Positions 38,891 through 47,558 of a DNA stretch of 64,000 nt are shown piece after piece. Both the position numbers and the translations under genes were made by a program. The notes under the pieces were generated by a model. The model saw nothing but the letters and a program-made list of their open reading frames with translations. It ran no database searches and was not told the DNA's origin. How positions within the stretch are numbered: position 1 is the first letter of the stretch; the number at the start of each line of letters is the position of its first letter. This DNA comes from Georgenia muralis (GTDB lineage: Bacteria; Actinomycetota; Actinomycetes; Actinomycetales; Actinomycetaceae): contig NZ_RKRA01000001.1 in NCBI RefSeq assembly GCF_003814705.1, forward strand, positions 868,001 to 932,000, written 5' to 3'.

Positions 38891-39931
38891 GTGACGGGCG
38901 GGCTCGTTGCGGCGGGACTGACCGCCGCGGTCGTCACCGCACTCGCGCTGGCCGCCCTGCTGCCGCTGCTGCGCCGAGCGGGCGTCGTCGACGTGCCCGT
39001 GGGCCGGTCACTCCACGACGGTCCCGTCGCGCGGGGCGCGGGGCTGGCCCTCGTGCCCGGCCTCCTCGCCGCGACCGCCGCCGGGCTGCTGCTCCCGGCG
39101 ACCGGCGCCGGCGTGCTCGACGCGACGCTGGGCGTCCTGGCCGTCGTCGCGGGCACGCTCGCCCTGGCGACCGTGGGCCTGCTGGACGACCTCTACGGGA
39201 TCAGCGTCGCGGCCCGGCTCGCGCTGCAGCTCGGCGTCGGTCTCGCGCTGGGCGTCGCCGCCGTGGCGGTGAGCGGGCGCAGCGCGGCGTGGGTTCCGCT
39301 CGTGGGGCTGGTGGTCCTCGTCGTCGTCAACGTCACGAACTTCATGGACGGCGCGAACGGCCTCCTCGGCCTGCACGGGCTCGTGACGGGCGGCTGGTAC
39401 GCGGTGCTCGCCGTCGTCGGCGACGGCGGGCCGCTCATCGGGGCGGCGGTCGTCGCCGCGGGCCTGGCCGGCGCGGCCGCCGGGTTCCTGCCGTTCAACG
39501 CACCTCGGGCACGGGCCTTCCTCGGCGACGTCGGCTCCTACCTCCTCGGCGCGGCCTGGGCCCTGCTGGGGGTCTGGCTCCTGCTCGGCGGCCGGCCCGT
39601 GGAGGCGGTGGCCGCCCCGCTGCTGGTCTTCCTCGCCGACACCGCCTACACCCTCCAGCTGCGCCTGCGCGCCGGGCACCGCTGGTACGAGCCGCACAAG
39701 CTGCACGTGTACCAGCGCCTCGTCACCGCCGGGTGGCCGCACCTGCGGGCCGCCGGCCTGGTGGCCGGCGTCGCGGCGCTGTGCGCCCTGCTGGCCGTGC
39801 CGGCGGCAGCCGGCGCGCCGGCCGGCGCGCGGCTCCTCGCCGTGGCGGCCATGGGCACGCTGTGCGTGGCCTACCTGCGGCTGCCGGTGTGGGTGGGCGC
39901 GCCGGCGCCCTGGCGAGGCGGTCCGCGATGA
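38891..39931 (+). CDS. WecA/MraY-type sugar-1-phosphate transferase
   Basis: 346 residues from GTG 38891; the start is uncertain because no clear binding site is visible. About ten helices are predicted. Family loops are VVDVPVGRSLHDGPVARGAG (near the start), VGLLDDLYGIS with the Asp-Asp pair, VTNFMDGANGL (Asn/Asp) and FNAPRARAFLGDVGS, and EPHKLHVYQRL contains the His motif. It would transfer HexNAc-1-phosphate or a similar sugar to undecaprenyl phosphate, starting the polymer on the inner face of the membrane. Confidence 0.9.
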   Translation: MTGGLVAAGLTAAVVTALALAALLPLLRRAGVVDVPVGRSLHDGPVARGAGLALVPGLLAATAAGLLLPATGAGVLDATLGVLAVVAGTLALATVGLLDDLYGISVAARLALQLGVGLALGVAAVAVSGRSAAWVPLVGLVVLVVVNVTNFMDGANGLLGLHGLVTGGWYAVLAVVGDGGPLIGAAVVAAGLAGAAAGFLPFNAPRARAFLGDVGSYLLGAAWALLGVWLLLGGRPVEAVAAPLLVFLADTAYTLQLRLRAGHRWYEPHKLHVYQRLVTAGWPHLRAAGLVAGVAALCALLAVPAAAGAPAGARLLAVAAMGTLCVAYLRLPVWVGAPAPWRGGPR

Positions 39932-42900
39932 GGATCCTGCTCGTCACGCACTACTACGCCCCCGAGGTGGGCGCGCCGCAGCACCGGTGGGACGCGCTCG
40001 TGGCCCGGTTCGTCGCGGCGGGCCACGAGGTGGCCGTGCTGGCGCCGTCGCCCCACTACCCCTCCGGCCGGGCCGGTGCGCTCGCCGCCTCCGAGCGGCC
40101 CGGCGCGATCGCCCAGGGTCGGCACGGCGAGACGGTGCACCGGCTGAGGTTCGGCGAGTACGGCACGGGCGTGACCTCCCGGGCGCGGGACCAGCTCGTC
40201 ACGGCGGCGGACGCGGTGCGGGTGGGCGTGACCCGGTTCGCCGGGGCCCGCCGGCCCGACGTCGTCGTCGCGACGGCGCCGGGTCTGCCGTCGATCCCGG
40301 CCGGTCTGGTCCTGGCCCGGGCCCTGCGCCGCCCGCTCGTCCTGGAGATGCGCGACGCCTGGCCGGACCTGCTCGGCTCCCACCCGGAGTGGGACACGCA
40401 GCCGAAGGGGCCCCTCTCCCGTCTGGCCGCCGCCGTGCTGCCCGGCGCCGTCACCGCGGCGCAGCGTCGCGCGGACGCGGTCGTGACGACGACGGCGGGG
40501 TTCGCCGAGGTCCTGCGCGGCCGCGGTCTGCGCCGGGTGCGCGTGGTGCGCAACGGCGCCCCGGTCCCGGACCTGGCGCATTCGGGCGGGCCGGGCCAGC
40601 CGGGCGGGCCGGGCCAGCCGGACGGGCCGGGCCAGCTGTCGCACGATCGCTCCGGCCGCGAGCTGTGCGTGCTCTACCTCGGCACCGTCGGGCGCTCCCA
40701 GGGGCTCGGGACCGCCGTCGACGCCGTCGTGACCGCCGCCCGTGCGGGCGCGGACGTGCACCTGCGCATCGTCGGCGACGGCGCCGAGGTGCCCGCGCTG
40801 CGGGCGCACGCCGCCGGGGCCTCCCGCGCCGGCGCCCGGGTGGACGTCCTGCCACCGGTGCCGCGGCACGCCGTCGGGGAGCACTACGCCTGGGCCGACA
40901 CCGTCCTGGTGAGCCTGCGGGCGTGGCGACCGCTGCACTGGACCGTCCCGTCGAAGCTGTACGAGGCGCTCGCCACCGGCCGGCACGTGAGCGGGGTGCT
41001 GGCCGGCGAGGCAGCCGGGATCGTCTCGGCCGCGGGAGCAGGGCACGTCGTCGAACCGGGTGATGCCGCCGGTCTCGCGGCGCTGTGGCTGCGGCTGCAC
41101 GCCGACCGCTCCCTCCTCGACGTCGGGACCGCCGGCCAGGAGTGGGTGCGCCGGCACGCCGACCCCGACCGGCTCGCCACTGACTACCTCACCCTCCTGA
41201 CGGAGGTGACCCGCGACCGTGCCCCGCGCCGCGCAGCGGAGCTCGCGCGCAACGTCGCCCTCCTCGCCCGTACCGCCGCGCACCACGCCGCGGACGACCC
41301 GCTCCTCCTCGCCGTCCAGGTCGCCCGTCGACTGCCGGCCCGCACCCGCGAGCCGCTGGCCCGGCTGGTCCGGGCCGGCACGCGCGGCCGCGGGACCCGG
41401 GCCGCGCTGGCGGCCTTCGTCGCGGATCGGCCCGACGACGCCGCCACGATCCTGCGGGCCGAACGTCCTCGCGGGGCGCTCGCCGCCGAGCTCGCCGTGC
41501 ACCTCGGGGTGGGTGGCACCGTGGGTTCCGACGGCCCGGGCCGCGCCACGACCGCAGCGCGCGCCGCGTGGCAGCGCGGGGACATCGCGGCGGCCGTCGG
41601 GCTGGCCAGGGGCTCGCGGGCCGCCGACGCCTACCGGCGCCGGCTGCTGGCCGAGCGGCGGACCATGGAGCCGGGGTTCCGCCTCGGCACGCCCACGCCG
41701 CCCGCCGCCGTCGTCGGCCGGTCCGTCGACCGCTCCCCGCGAGCCCTGCACGTCCTCACCAACTCCCTGCCGTGGACGGCGAGCGGCTACTCCCTGCGCT
41801 CCCACGCCGTCCTGCGTGCGCAGCAGCAGGCGGGCATCGACGTCGAGGCGGTCACCCGGATCGGCTACCCGGTCACCGTGGGGCTGCCGTGGGCGCGCCC
41901 GCTCGACGACGTCGACGGCGTGCGCTACCGCCGGGTGCTGCCCACCGCGCTCGCGCGCACCCCGGACCGGCGGCTGGAGCAGATGGCTGTCCACGTCGAG
42001 CGGCTGGCGCGGGAGCTCGGCCCGACCGTCCTGCACACGACGACGAACTACACCAACGCCCTGGTCACCGAGGCGGTCGCGCGGGCGGTGGGCCTGCCCT
42101 GGGTGTACGAGGTGCGCGGGCAGCTCGAGAAGACGTGGCTGGCCTCCCGGCCGGCGGCTGAGCGCGATGCCGCGGCGGCGAGCGAGCGCTACGCCCTGCT
42201 GCACGCGAAGGAGACGGAGATGGCCCTGGCCGCCGACCACGTCGTCACGCTCAGCACCACCCTGCGGGCGGACCTCGTCGAGCGTGGCGTCGACGCGGGC
42301 CGGATCACCGTCGTCCCCAACGGGGTGGACGAGAGCCTCCTCGACCTACGGCTCTCGCCCGCCGAGGCGCGTGAACGGCTTGGGATACCCACGGCCGGCT
42401 TCTGGGTGGGCACCGTCAGCTCGTTGGTGGACTACGAGGGGCTGGACACCCTGCTCGACGCCGTCGCACGCCTGCGGCGGCAGGGGCTCGACGCGCGCGG
42501 CGCGATCGTCGGCGACGGCGTCTCCCGGCCGGGCCTGATCGCCCGGGCCGAGACGCTCGGCATGCCGGGCGCGGTGACGTTCCCCGGTCGGGTGGACCGG
42601 GACGAGGCCGCACTGTGGCACCGCGCCCTCGACGTCTTCGTGGTGCCGCGGCGTGACGTCCCGGTCTGCCGGGCGGTCACACCGCTGAAGCCGGTGGAGG
42701 CCATGGCGGCCGGCCGGCCGGTCGTGGTCAGCGACCTGCCGGCCCTGACGGAGATCGTCACCGAGCCCGGGACCGGCGTGGCGGTGCCCGCCGGCAACGT
42801 CGACGCGCTCGCCGCCGCGCTGGCCAGCCTCGCCGGGGACCCCGAGGCTCGGGGCAAGTACGGTGAGGCGGGCCGCCGGTTCGCCGCCACACGCACCTGG

Positions 42901-42957
42901 CGTGGCAACGGGGAGCTGTACCGGCGGATCTACCGGAGTCTGGGGGCCGGGTCGTGA
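39928..42957 (+). CDS. Bifunctional protein with two GT4-type glycosyltransferase domains
   Basis: 1009 residues from ATG 39928 (4-base overlap). Domain 1 (about 1-425) is a WbuB-like GT4: RILLVTHYYAPEVGAPQHRW, LVLEMRDAWPDLLGS, LYLGTVGRSQGLGTAVDAV and PSKLYEALATGRHVSGVL. About 150 residues of Ala/Arg-rich helical linker follow. Domain 2 (about 600-1009) is a second GT4: ALHVLTNSLPWTASGYSLRS, WVYEVRGQLEKTW, VVPNGVDESLLDL, VGTVSSLVDYEGLDTLLDAV and LKPVEAMAAGRPVVVSDLPA with the E-x7-E site. Two consecutive linkages may be made by one polypeptide. A short GPGQPGGPGQPDGPGQ repeat lies in domain 1. Confidence 0.88.
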   Translation: MRILLVTHYYAPEVGAPQHRWDALVARFVAAGHEVAVLAPSPHYPSGRAGALAASERPGAIAQGRHGETVHRLRFGEYGTGVTSRARDQLVTAADAVRVGVTRFAGARRPDVVVATAPGLPSIPAGLVLARALRRPLVLEMRDAWPDLLGSHPEWDTQPKGPLSRLAAAVLPGAVTAAQRRADAVVTTTAGFAEVLRGRGLRRVRVVRNGAPVPDLAHSGGPGQPGGPGQPDGPGQLSHDRSGRELCVLYLGTVGRSQGLGTAVDAVVTAARAGADVHLRIVGDGAEVPALRAHAAGASRAGARVDVLPPVPRHAVGEHYAWADTVLVSLRAWRPLHWTVPSKLYEALATGRHVSGVLAGEAAGIVSAAGAGHVVEPGDAAGLAALWLRLHADRSLLDVGTAGQEWVRRHADPDRLATDYLTLLTEVTRDRAPRRAAELARNVALLARTAAHHAADDPLLLAVQVARRLPARTREPLARLVRAGTRGRGTRAALAAFVADRPDDAATILRAERPRGALAAELAVHLGVGGTVGSDGPGRATTAARAAWQRGDIAAAVGLARGSRAADAYRRRLLAERRTMEPGFRLGTPTPPAAVVGRSVDRSPRALHVLTNSLPWTASGYSLRSHAVLRAQQQAGIDVEAVTRIGYPVTVGLPWARPLDDVDGVRYRRVLPTALARTPDRRLEQMAVHVERLARELGPTVLHTTTNYTNALVTEAVARAVGLPWVYEVRGQLEKTWLASRPAAERDAAAASERYALLHAKETEMALAADHVVTLSTTLRADLVERGVDAGRITVVPNGVDESLLDLRLSPAEARERLGIPTAGFWVGTVSSLVDYEGLDTLLDAVARLRRQGLDARGAIVGDGVSRPGLIARAETLGMPGAVTFPGRVDRDEAALWHRALDVFVVPRRDVPVCRAVTPLKPVEAMAAGRPVVVSDLPALTEIVTEPGTGVAVPAGNVDALAAALASLAGDPEARGKYGEAGRRFAATRTWRGNGELYRRIYRSLGAGS

Positions 42958-43868
42958 GCACGGAGGACACGCAGACCGCGATGGCGAACGCACGGTTCGT
43001 GGAGCAGATCCACGGCGACGAGCACCACGAGGTGGTGGGCGCCTGGGCGCTCCGCCCGGTGGGCGGTCGACCATCCCTCAACGACTACGTCCGTGAGCTG
43101 CACCGCCGTCGGCACTTCGTCTGGGCGGACGCACGTGCTCGCGCGTTCTCGGGCGAGTCGGGCACGCTGCTGGGGAATGCCTGGCTCGTCGTGAAGCCAC
43201 TGCTCGACGGGCTGACCTACTACCTCATCTTCGGCCTGCTGCTCCAGGTGTCACGTGGCATCGACAACTACGTCGGGTACCTGCTCGTGGGGGTCTTCCT
43301 CTTCAGCTACACCTCGCGGTCCCTCACCGGTGGCGCGTCGGCGCTGGTCAACGGCAGGAACATGATCCGTGGGTTCAGCTTCCCGCGCGCGACCCTGCCG
43401 ATATCGGTCGTGATCCGTGAGGCCGTGGGCATGGTGCCGGTCGTGACGACGATGGTGGCGCTGATCCTGCTCATCCCCCCGCATGCGGAGGTGACCTGGC
43501 GGTGGGCACTCTTCCCCGCGGTGTTCGCCCTCCAGACCGTCTTCAACACGGGGTTGGCGCTCATCGCCGCCCGCCTGACCGTCCATGTCCCCGACCTGCG
43601 CAACGTCCTGAGCTTCGTCACCCGGCTGTGGTTGTACGGCTCGGCCGTGATGTTCTCCTTCGACCGCTTCGTCACCGATGAGCGCCTGCTCACCGCGCTC
43701 GAGCTCAACCCGGCGTTCCTCGTCCTGGACATCAGCCGGGACCTCCTTCTCTACGGCGCGGACCCAGCGGCGAGGTCGTGGCTCACCCTGAGCGCCTGGG
43801 CCCTGGCCACCTTCGTCGTGGGACTCGTCTTCTTCTGGCGGGCCGAGGACCGGTACGGCCATGACTGA
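42954..43868 (+). CDS. ABC-type polysaccharide export permease (TagG-like)
   Basis: 304 residues, GTG start in a 4-base overlap. After about 45 hydrophilic residues comes the ABC-2 pattern: LRRFAWADARARAF-like amphipathic segment (RHFVWADARARAFSGESGTL), six helices starting WLVVKPLLDGLTYYLIFGLL, and NMIRGFSFPRATLPISVVI before the middle helices. With the next gene it would flip lipid-linked glycan across the membrane. Confidence 0.9.
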   Translation: MSTEDTQTAMANARFVEQIHGDEHHEVVGAWALRPVGGRPSLNDYVRELHRRRHFVWADARARAFSGESGTLLGNAWLVVKPLLDGLTYYLIFGLLLQVSRGIDNYVGYLLVGVFLFSYTSRSLTGGASALVNGRNMIRGFSFPRATLPISVVIREAVGMVPVVTTMVALILLIPPHAEVTWRWALFPAVFALQTVFNTGLALIAARLTVHVPDLRNVLSFVTRLWLYGSAVMFSFDRFVTDERLLTALELNPAFLVLDISRDLLLYGADPAARSWLTLSAWALATFVVGLVFFWRAEDRYGHD

Positions 43869-44823
43869 GCACTCCACAGCCGCCGCGGTGCGAGAGATGA
43901 CCCCCAGTGATGAGCCCAAGACGGGCATCGAGGTTCCCACCGGCGCCGCGACCGTCGCCGTGGCCGATGTCCACGTGCGTTACCGGACGCCTTCGACAGA
44001 ACGTGCCGCAGCGGCCGCCGGTTCGCCGCTGCTGCGCGCCGCCAACCGGGCTCTCGGCCGGTCACCGCACGTGCTCGTCCGCGCCCTGAGCGGCATCTCC
44101 TTCGTCGCGCGGGCCGGCGAGTCGATCGGCATCATCGGTCGCAACGGCTCCGGGAAGAGCACGCTCCTGCGCGTCATCGCCGGACTCGAGACGCCCGCCC
44201 GAGGCTCGGTCCTGGCCGAGTCCACCCCGGTCCTCCTTGGCGTCAATGCGGCGCTCCTACCCCACCTCTCGGGTGAACGGAACGTCGTCCTTGGCCTCCT
44301 GGCCATGGGAAAAACGCCTGCGGAGGCCGAGCAGCTCACTCCGGAGATCGTGGAACTCGCAGGGATCGGACGCGCCATCTACCTTCCGATGCGCACCTAC
44401 TCCTCAGGAATGGCGTCACGACTGCGCTTCGCGATCGCTGCCGCGGCCGAGCCGAACATCCTCCTCATCGACGAGGCGCTGGCCACCGGCGACGCCGCCT
44501 TCAAGGAGCGCAGCGAGCTGAAGATGGCCGAGCTCAGGGCTCGGGCCGGCACCGTGTTCCTCGTCTCGCACGCCGCCCAGACGGTCGAGGAGATGTGCAC
44601 CCGAGCCATCTGGCTCGACAAGGGCCGCGTGATCCTCGACGGACCGGCGTACGAGACCGCCCAGCAGTACCGCTGGTGGTCCTGGAACGTCGCCAAGGGC
44701 GAGACCGACAAGGCCGAAGGCCTTCTTCAGTCTGCCCTCGCCCAACGGAAGGAGACGGTCGTAGAACTAACCGAACCAGACCCTCCGGGGACCGTGCCCC
44801 GTCATGCCCGAAGGACGCCATGA
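43861..44823 (+). CDS. ABC-type polysaccharide export ATPase (TagH-like)
   Basis: 320 residues, overlapping the permease by 8 bases. Walker A is IIGRNGSGKSTLLRVIAG, the signature is YSSGMASRLRFAIA, Walker B is PNILLIDEALATGD and the switch His is in VFLVSHAAQT. There is a short C-terminal extension without a clear glycan-binding domain. Base composition changes inside this gene: the first third is as GC-rich as the chromosome, the rest lower, suggesting a recombination boundary at about 44.2-44.3 kb. Confidence 0.92.
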   Translation: MTEHSTAAAVREMTPSDEPKTGIEVPTGAATVAVADVHVRYRTPSTERAAAAAGSPLLRAANRALGRSPHVLVRALSGISFVARAGESIGIIGRNGSGKSTLLRVIAGLETPARGSVLAESTPVLLGVNAALLPHLSGERNVVLGLLAMGKTPAEAEQLTPEIVELAGIGRAIYLPMRTYSSGMASRLRFAIAAAAEPNILLIDEALATGDAAFKERSELKMAELRARAGTVFLVSHAAQTVEEMCTRAIWLDKGRVILDGPAYETAQQYRWWSWNVAKGETDKAEGLLQSALAQRKETVVELTEPDPPGTVPRHARRTP

Positions 44824-44898
44824 CCTCGCTCTACGCGTGTTGCGTCAGCCCCAAACCGACAGCAACAGAGCAAGACAACAACCGGGAAGGAGACGAAT

Positions 44899-45816
44899 GT
44901 GACGACGGGAAGCCACAGCATCACCCTCGCCGATCTGGCGGAGGGCGGTCTCAACGCGCCCGTCCGGAAAGTAGATCGACTAGACGATTTCTCACCCGCT
45001 ACCACCATGGGCGCGTCTCGGTACAGCCATTCCCTCGGGCGTGACTGCACACTCGACGCGCTGCTCGTGAACAATGCCTCAGATATTCTCGTTGTCTCAT
45101 TCCATGGCGCACTCGACCGGCGACGCTTTACGTTGCCGCGCTTCGAGCGACTCAACTCCCTCAAGGACCAGGAGGTCAGCAGCCTCTACTTCGCCGATCC
45201 TGCGCTCCATTTGGATCCAACGCTGGAGCTCGCTTGGTTCACCGGATGGCACAGCGTCGATCTCACACCGATTCTCGCCCAGTGGGTCCTGACCGCCGCA
45301 CGCGCCGTCGACGCGAGCCGGATCATTCTCACAGGGTCATCGGGAGGCGGCTTCGCCGCCCTGCAGGTAAGCAGCCTGATTCCCCACAGCTTGGCTATTC
45401 CATTCAACCCGCAGACCGCCATCTCCGCCTATTTTGCGAACGGCTTCATGCGAGGCCCTCAGCGAAAGTACGTCACCGTCGTCATGCCGGAACTCGCACC
45501 TGACGGATTCGATCGGCTTGAACCGAACCTCGACTGGGCTTCCCCTCTCGGCGAACGCCTCTCCGCCGTCCAGCGATACGCTCGCAAGCAGATGAATTAC
45601 GTGCTCTATGCGACCAACCCGAACGATTTTCACCACCGTGACCACTTCCTTCCGCTAGCGGAGGCAGCGGCCCGCGGAAGGAACGTGCAGAATCTGCGGG
45701 TCCACGAGTACGACGGGCCTGCAGGCCACACTCCGCCAACGCCCGAGGTCTTCACTTCCGTGCTTGGCAACGGCATCGAATGGGTTCGCGGAATCGGTGA
45801 CGTCGGCGCCTCGTGA
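44899..45816 (+). CDS. Alpha/beta-hydrolase-like protein of the glycan locus
   Basis: 305 residues from GTG 44899, with AAGGAG 7 bases upstream. There is no signal peptide. The fold is indicated by ASDILVVSFHGALDRRRFTL (oxyanion region), IILTGSSGGGFAALQVS (nucleophile Ser), and a late His in DGPAGHTPPTPEVF. The Gly-Ser-Ser-Gly-Gly elbow and overall pattern recall Asp2-like or capsule-associated hydrolases/acyltransferases, but I cannot assign a reaction. A role in modifying the surface glycan is inferred from position. Base composition is clearly lower in GC than the flanks. Confidence 0.6.
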   Translation: MTTGSHSITLADLAEGGLNAPVRKVDRLDDFSPATTMGASRYSHSLGRDCTLDALLVNNASDILVVSFHGALDRRRFTLPRFERLNSLKDQEVSSLYFADPALHLDPTLELAWFTGWHSVDLTPILAQWVLTAARAVDASRIILTGSSGGGFAALQVSSLIPHSLAIPFNPQTAISAYFANGFMRGPQRKYVTVVMPELAPDGFDRLEPNLDWASPLGERLSAVQRYARKQMNYVLYATNPNDFHHRDHFLPLAEAAARGRNVQNLRVHEYDGPAGHTPPTPEVFTSVLGNGIEWVRGIGDVGAS

Positions 45817-45828
45817 GGCCGTGAGGAC

Positions 45829-46923
45829 TCAACTTTCGAGACCCAAGGCCTCGATCAGCAGTGAGTCGATGCGCGTCTGTCGGAGCGATCCATAGACACG
45901 CGCTCTTCCCTCCTTCTGCACCTCCGCGTATCGGACGGGGTCGAGTAAGGCAGCGACCGAGGAGCGAACGGGACTCGGTTGATAGCCACCGATGGCGTAG
46001 TCGCCGAAGTTGCTCAGCATCCCCGCTTCGAGGTCATGGCCGTGCTGGAGTCCTACCATTTCGCGCGCACCCGCAGCGACGCATGGGGTGCCAACAGCAA
46101 GGCTCTGCATCGCGCCCCGTCCAGCACCAACTGATAGCACGGCGCGGCTCATGATCTCCGGGACATCGTGCGAATCGATCCAACCTCGGAAAGTGACCTG
46201 CACGTTAGTGCCGGCGACCGCCTCGGCCATTCGGTCCTCAGCGAAACCTCGATCGGGACCGTCGCCGTAGATCGAGACCCCCCATCGCACATCCGGACGC
46301 GTCGACTCGAGCGCGGGCGCGATTTCTTGCAGGATCTCGAACTGGCGACGCTTGTCGTGGGCCAGCCTCGAGGCAAGGACCACGTCGCCTCGCCCTGCTC
46401 GCAGCTTCTCGTCGAGGGAGTGCTGGTCAAACGTAAAGCAGACTTCTGGCACGCCGTTGGGAACCACCCATACCTTCTCTTCTGAGATCTTGCAGTACTG
46501 GACGAGAAAATGCGCGAGCGACTCAGCGGTGACGAGGATTCGCTCGGCACGGCGCTCCCAAAGGAACGCTTGATCGTGGGCATATCCGTGGAACATCACG
46601 ACGAGAGGCGCCCCTAACCTCTCCGCCACATGGAGGCCGAACTCGCGTGACTTGAACGGTTGGGCGAAGACGAGGTCATGGCGACGCCGACGAGCGAGAT
46701 CATTGGCAACCTCGCGCCAGTCCTCCCAGTCGACTACGACCACCTCGGCACCGATCTGGCGACCGACCTCAGCGATCTTTCCCTCGCGCACCACAAGCGT
46801 CACGGGATGGTCTCGGGCGATAAGGGCCTGAGCAGCGTGGATGACGTTCTCATGGAGACCGCCCCAGTCCGCCACGGTGAAGGCGGGCAACAATACTCGC
46901 GCCTTCCGCTTGAGCCACCTCAC
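45829..46923 (-). CDS. GT4-family glycosyltransferase
   Basis: 364 residues from GTG 46923, which overlaps the previous stop by 4 bases; the ATG further up (47001) lies inside that gene. GT-B features are VADWGGLHENVIHAAQALIA, APLVVMFHGYAHDQAFLW, VWVVPNGVPEVCFTFD, VVLASRLAHDKRRQFEIL and SVGAGRGAMQSLAVGTPCVA. It is the last gene of a minus-strand operon running from the LCP gene. Lower GC than the flanks. Confidence 0.85.
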   Translation of the reverse strand: MRWLKRKARVLLPAFTVADWGGLHENVIHAAQALIARDHPVTLVVREGKIAEVGRQIGAEVVVVDWEDWREVANDLARRRRHDLVFAQPFKSREFGLHVAERLGAPLVVMFHGYAHDQAFLWERRAERILVTAESLAHFLVQYCKISEEKVWVVPNGVPEVCFTFDQHSLDEKLRAGRGDVVLASRLAHDKRRQFEILQEIAPALESTRPDVRWGVSIYGDGPDRGFAEDRMAEAVAGTNVQVTFRGWIDSHDVPEIMSRAVLSVGAGRGAMQSLAVGTPCVAAGAREMVGLQHGHDLEAGMLSNFGDYAIGGYQPSPVRSSVAALLDPVRYAEVQKEGRARVYGSLRQTRIDSLLIEALGLES

Positions 46924-47558
46924 CCCGTCACCACCACGCCCAGCCCTACAGCGCCAACGAGCGCGGAGAGCCTGGTCAGTTCTGATGTCCCGACACGACA
47001 CGAGAGCTGCACAGAGCCTGCCCCGAGGTCAGCAGCGAGCAGCATCGCGACAGCCGTCTCGGCATGCAGTGCCGAGAGTGGCGACCCGGCGCCGACGAGA
47101 TCGGTGTTCGTGGCAACCCAGAGCGCGTCGCGCGAGAGCACCGATCCGGTGAAAAGGTCCATCCTCAGAAGATGGATAGCGAAGACGTCGCGTCGTTCGT
47201 CAGTCCTCACTGTGTCCCTCAGAGGGTCAACCACAGACACCGCACGCAAAGAGCGCTCCCCGAATACCGGATCGTCGCTCCCGCCTCGTACGTGGATCGG
47301 ACGAATCGACCGCGGACGGAGGAACTGCTGGATGGCCGCGGACACGCGCTCAGACATGCCCGACGGCGGCCCGAAAACCTCTCCGATGTACTGGCCGAAC
47401 GCCAGAGCGCTTGCCACAGCAAGGTAGTCCCTAGGCCGCGTCCGAGGTTCGTGGTCCAGATAGAGTGAGGTGACCGGCGGGGTGGCGTCACCAGTGTCGA
47501 GGCGCGCAACCTCCAAGCCGCTCCGACCGTCGTCGAGGGTGACCCACTCAAATCGCAT
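46920..47558 (-). CDS. Uncharacterised protein of the glycan operon
   Basis: 212 residues from ATG 47558, inside the last codons of the preceding glycosyltransferase gene. No family is recognised. The protein begins MRFEWVTLDDGRSGLEVARL and has no signal peptide or clear transmembrane helix. The middle holds SLYLDHEPRTRPRDYLAVAS and VFAIHLLRMDLFTGSVLSRD, and the C-terminal part is hydrophobic (HAETAVAMLLAADLGAGSVQ; LSALVGAVGLGVVVTG). Its tight overlap with glycosyltransferase genes on both sides suggests a soluble accessory of glycan assembly. An acyltransferase or a glycosyltransferase partner would be guesses. Confidence 0.6.
   Translation of the reverse strand: MRFEWVTLDDGRSGLEVARLDTGDATPPVTSLYLDHEPRTRPRDYLAVASALAFGQYIGEVFGPPSGMSERVSAAIQQFLRPRSIRPIHVRGGSDDPVFGERSLRAVSVVDPLRDTVRTDERRDVFAIHLLRMDLFTGSVLSRDALWVATNTDLVGAGSPLSALHAETAVAMLLAADLGAGSVQLSCRVGTSELTRLSALVGAVGLGVVVTG

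Noticed and set aside
39871-42240. Minus-strand 789-residue frame
   Set aside because: It is antisense to the bifunctional glycosyltransferase and has no recognisable domain.
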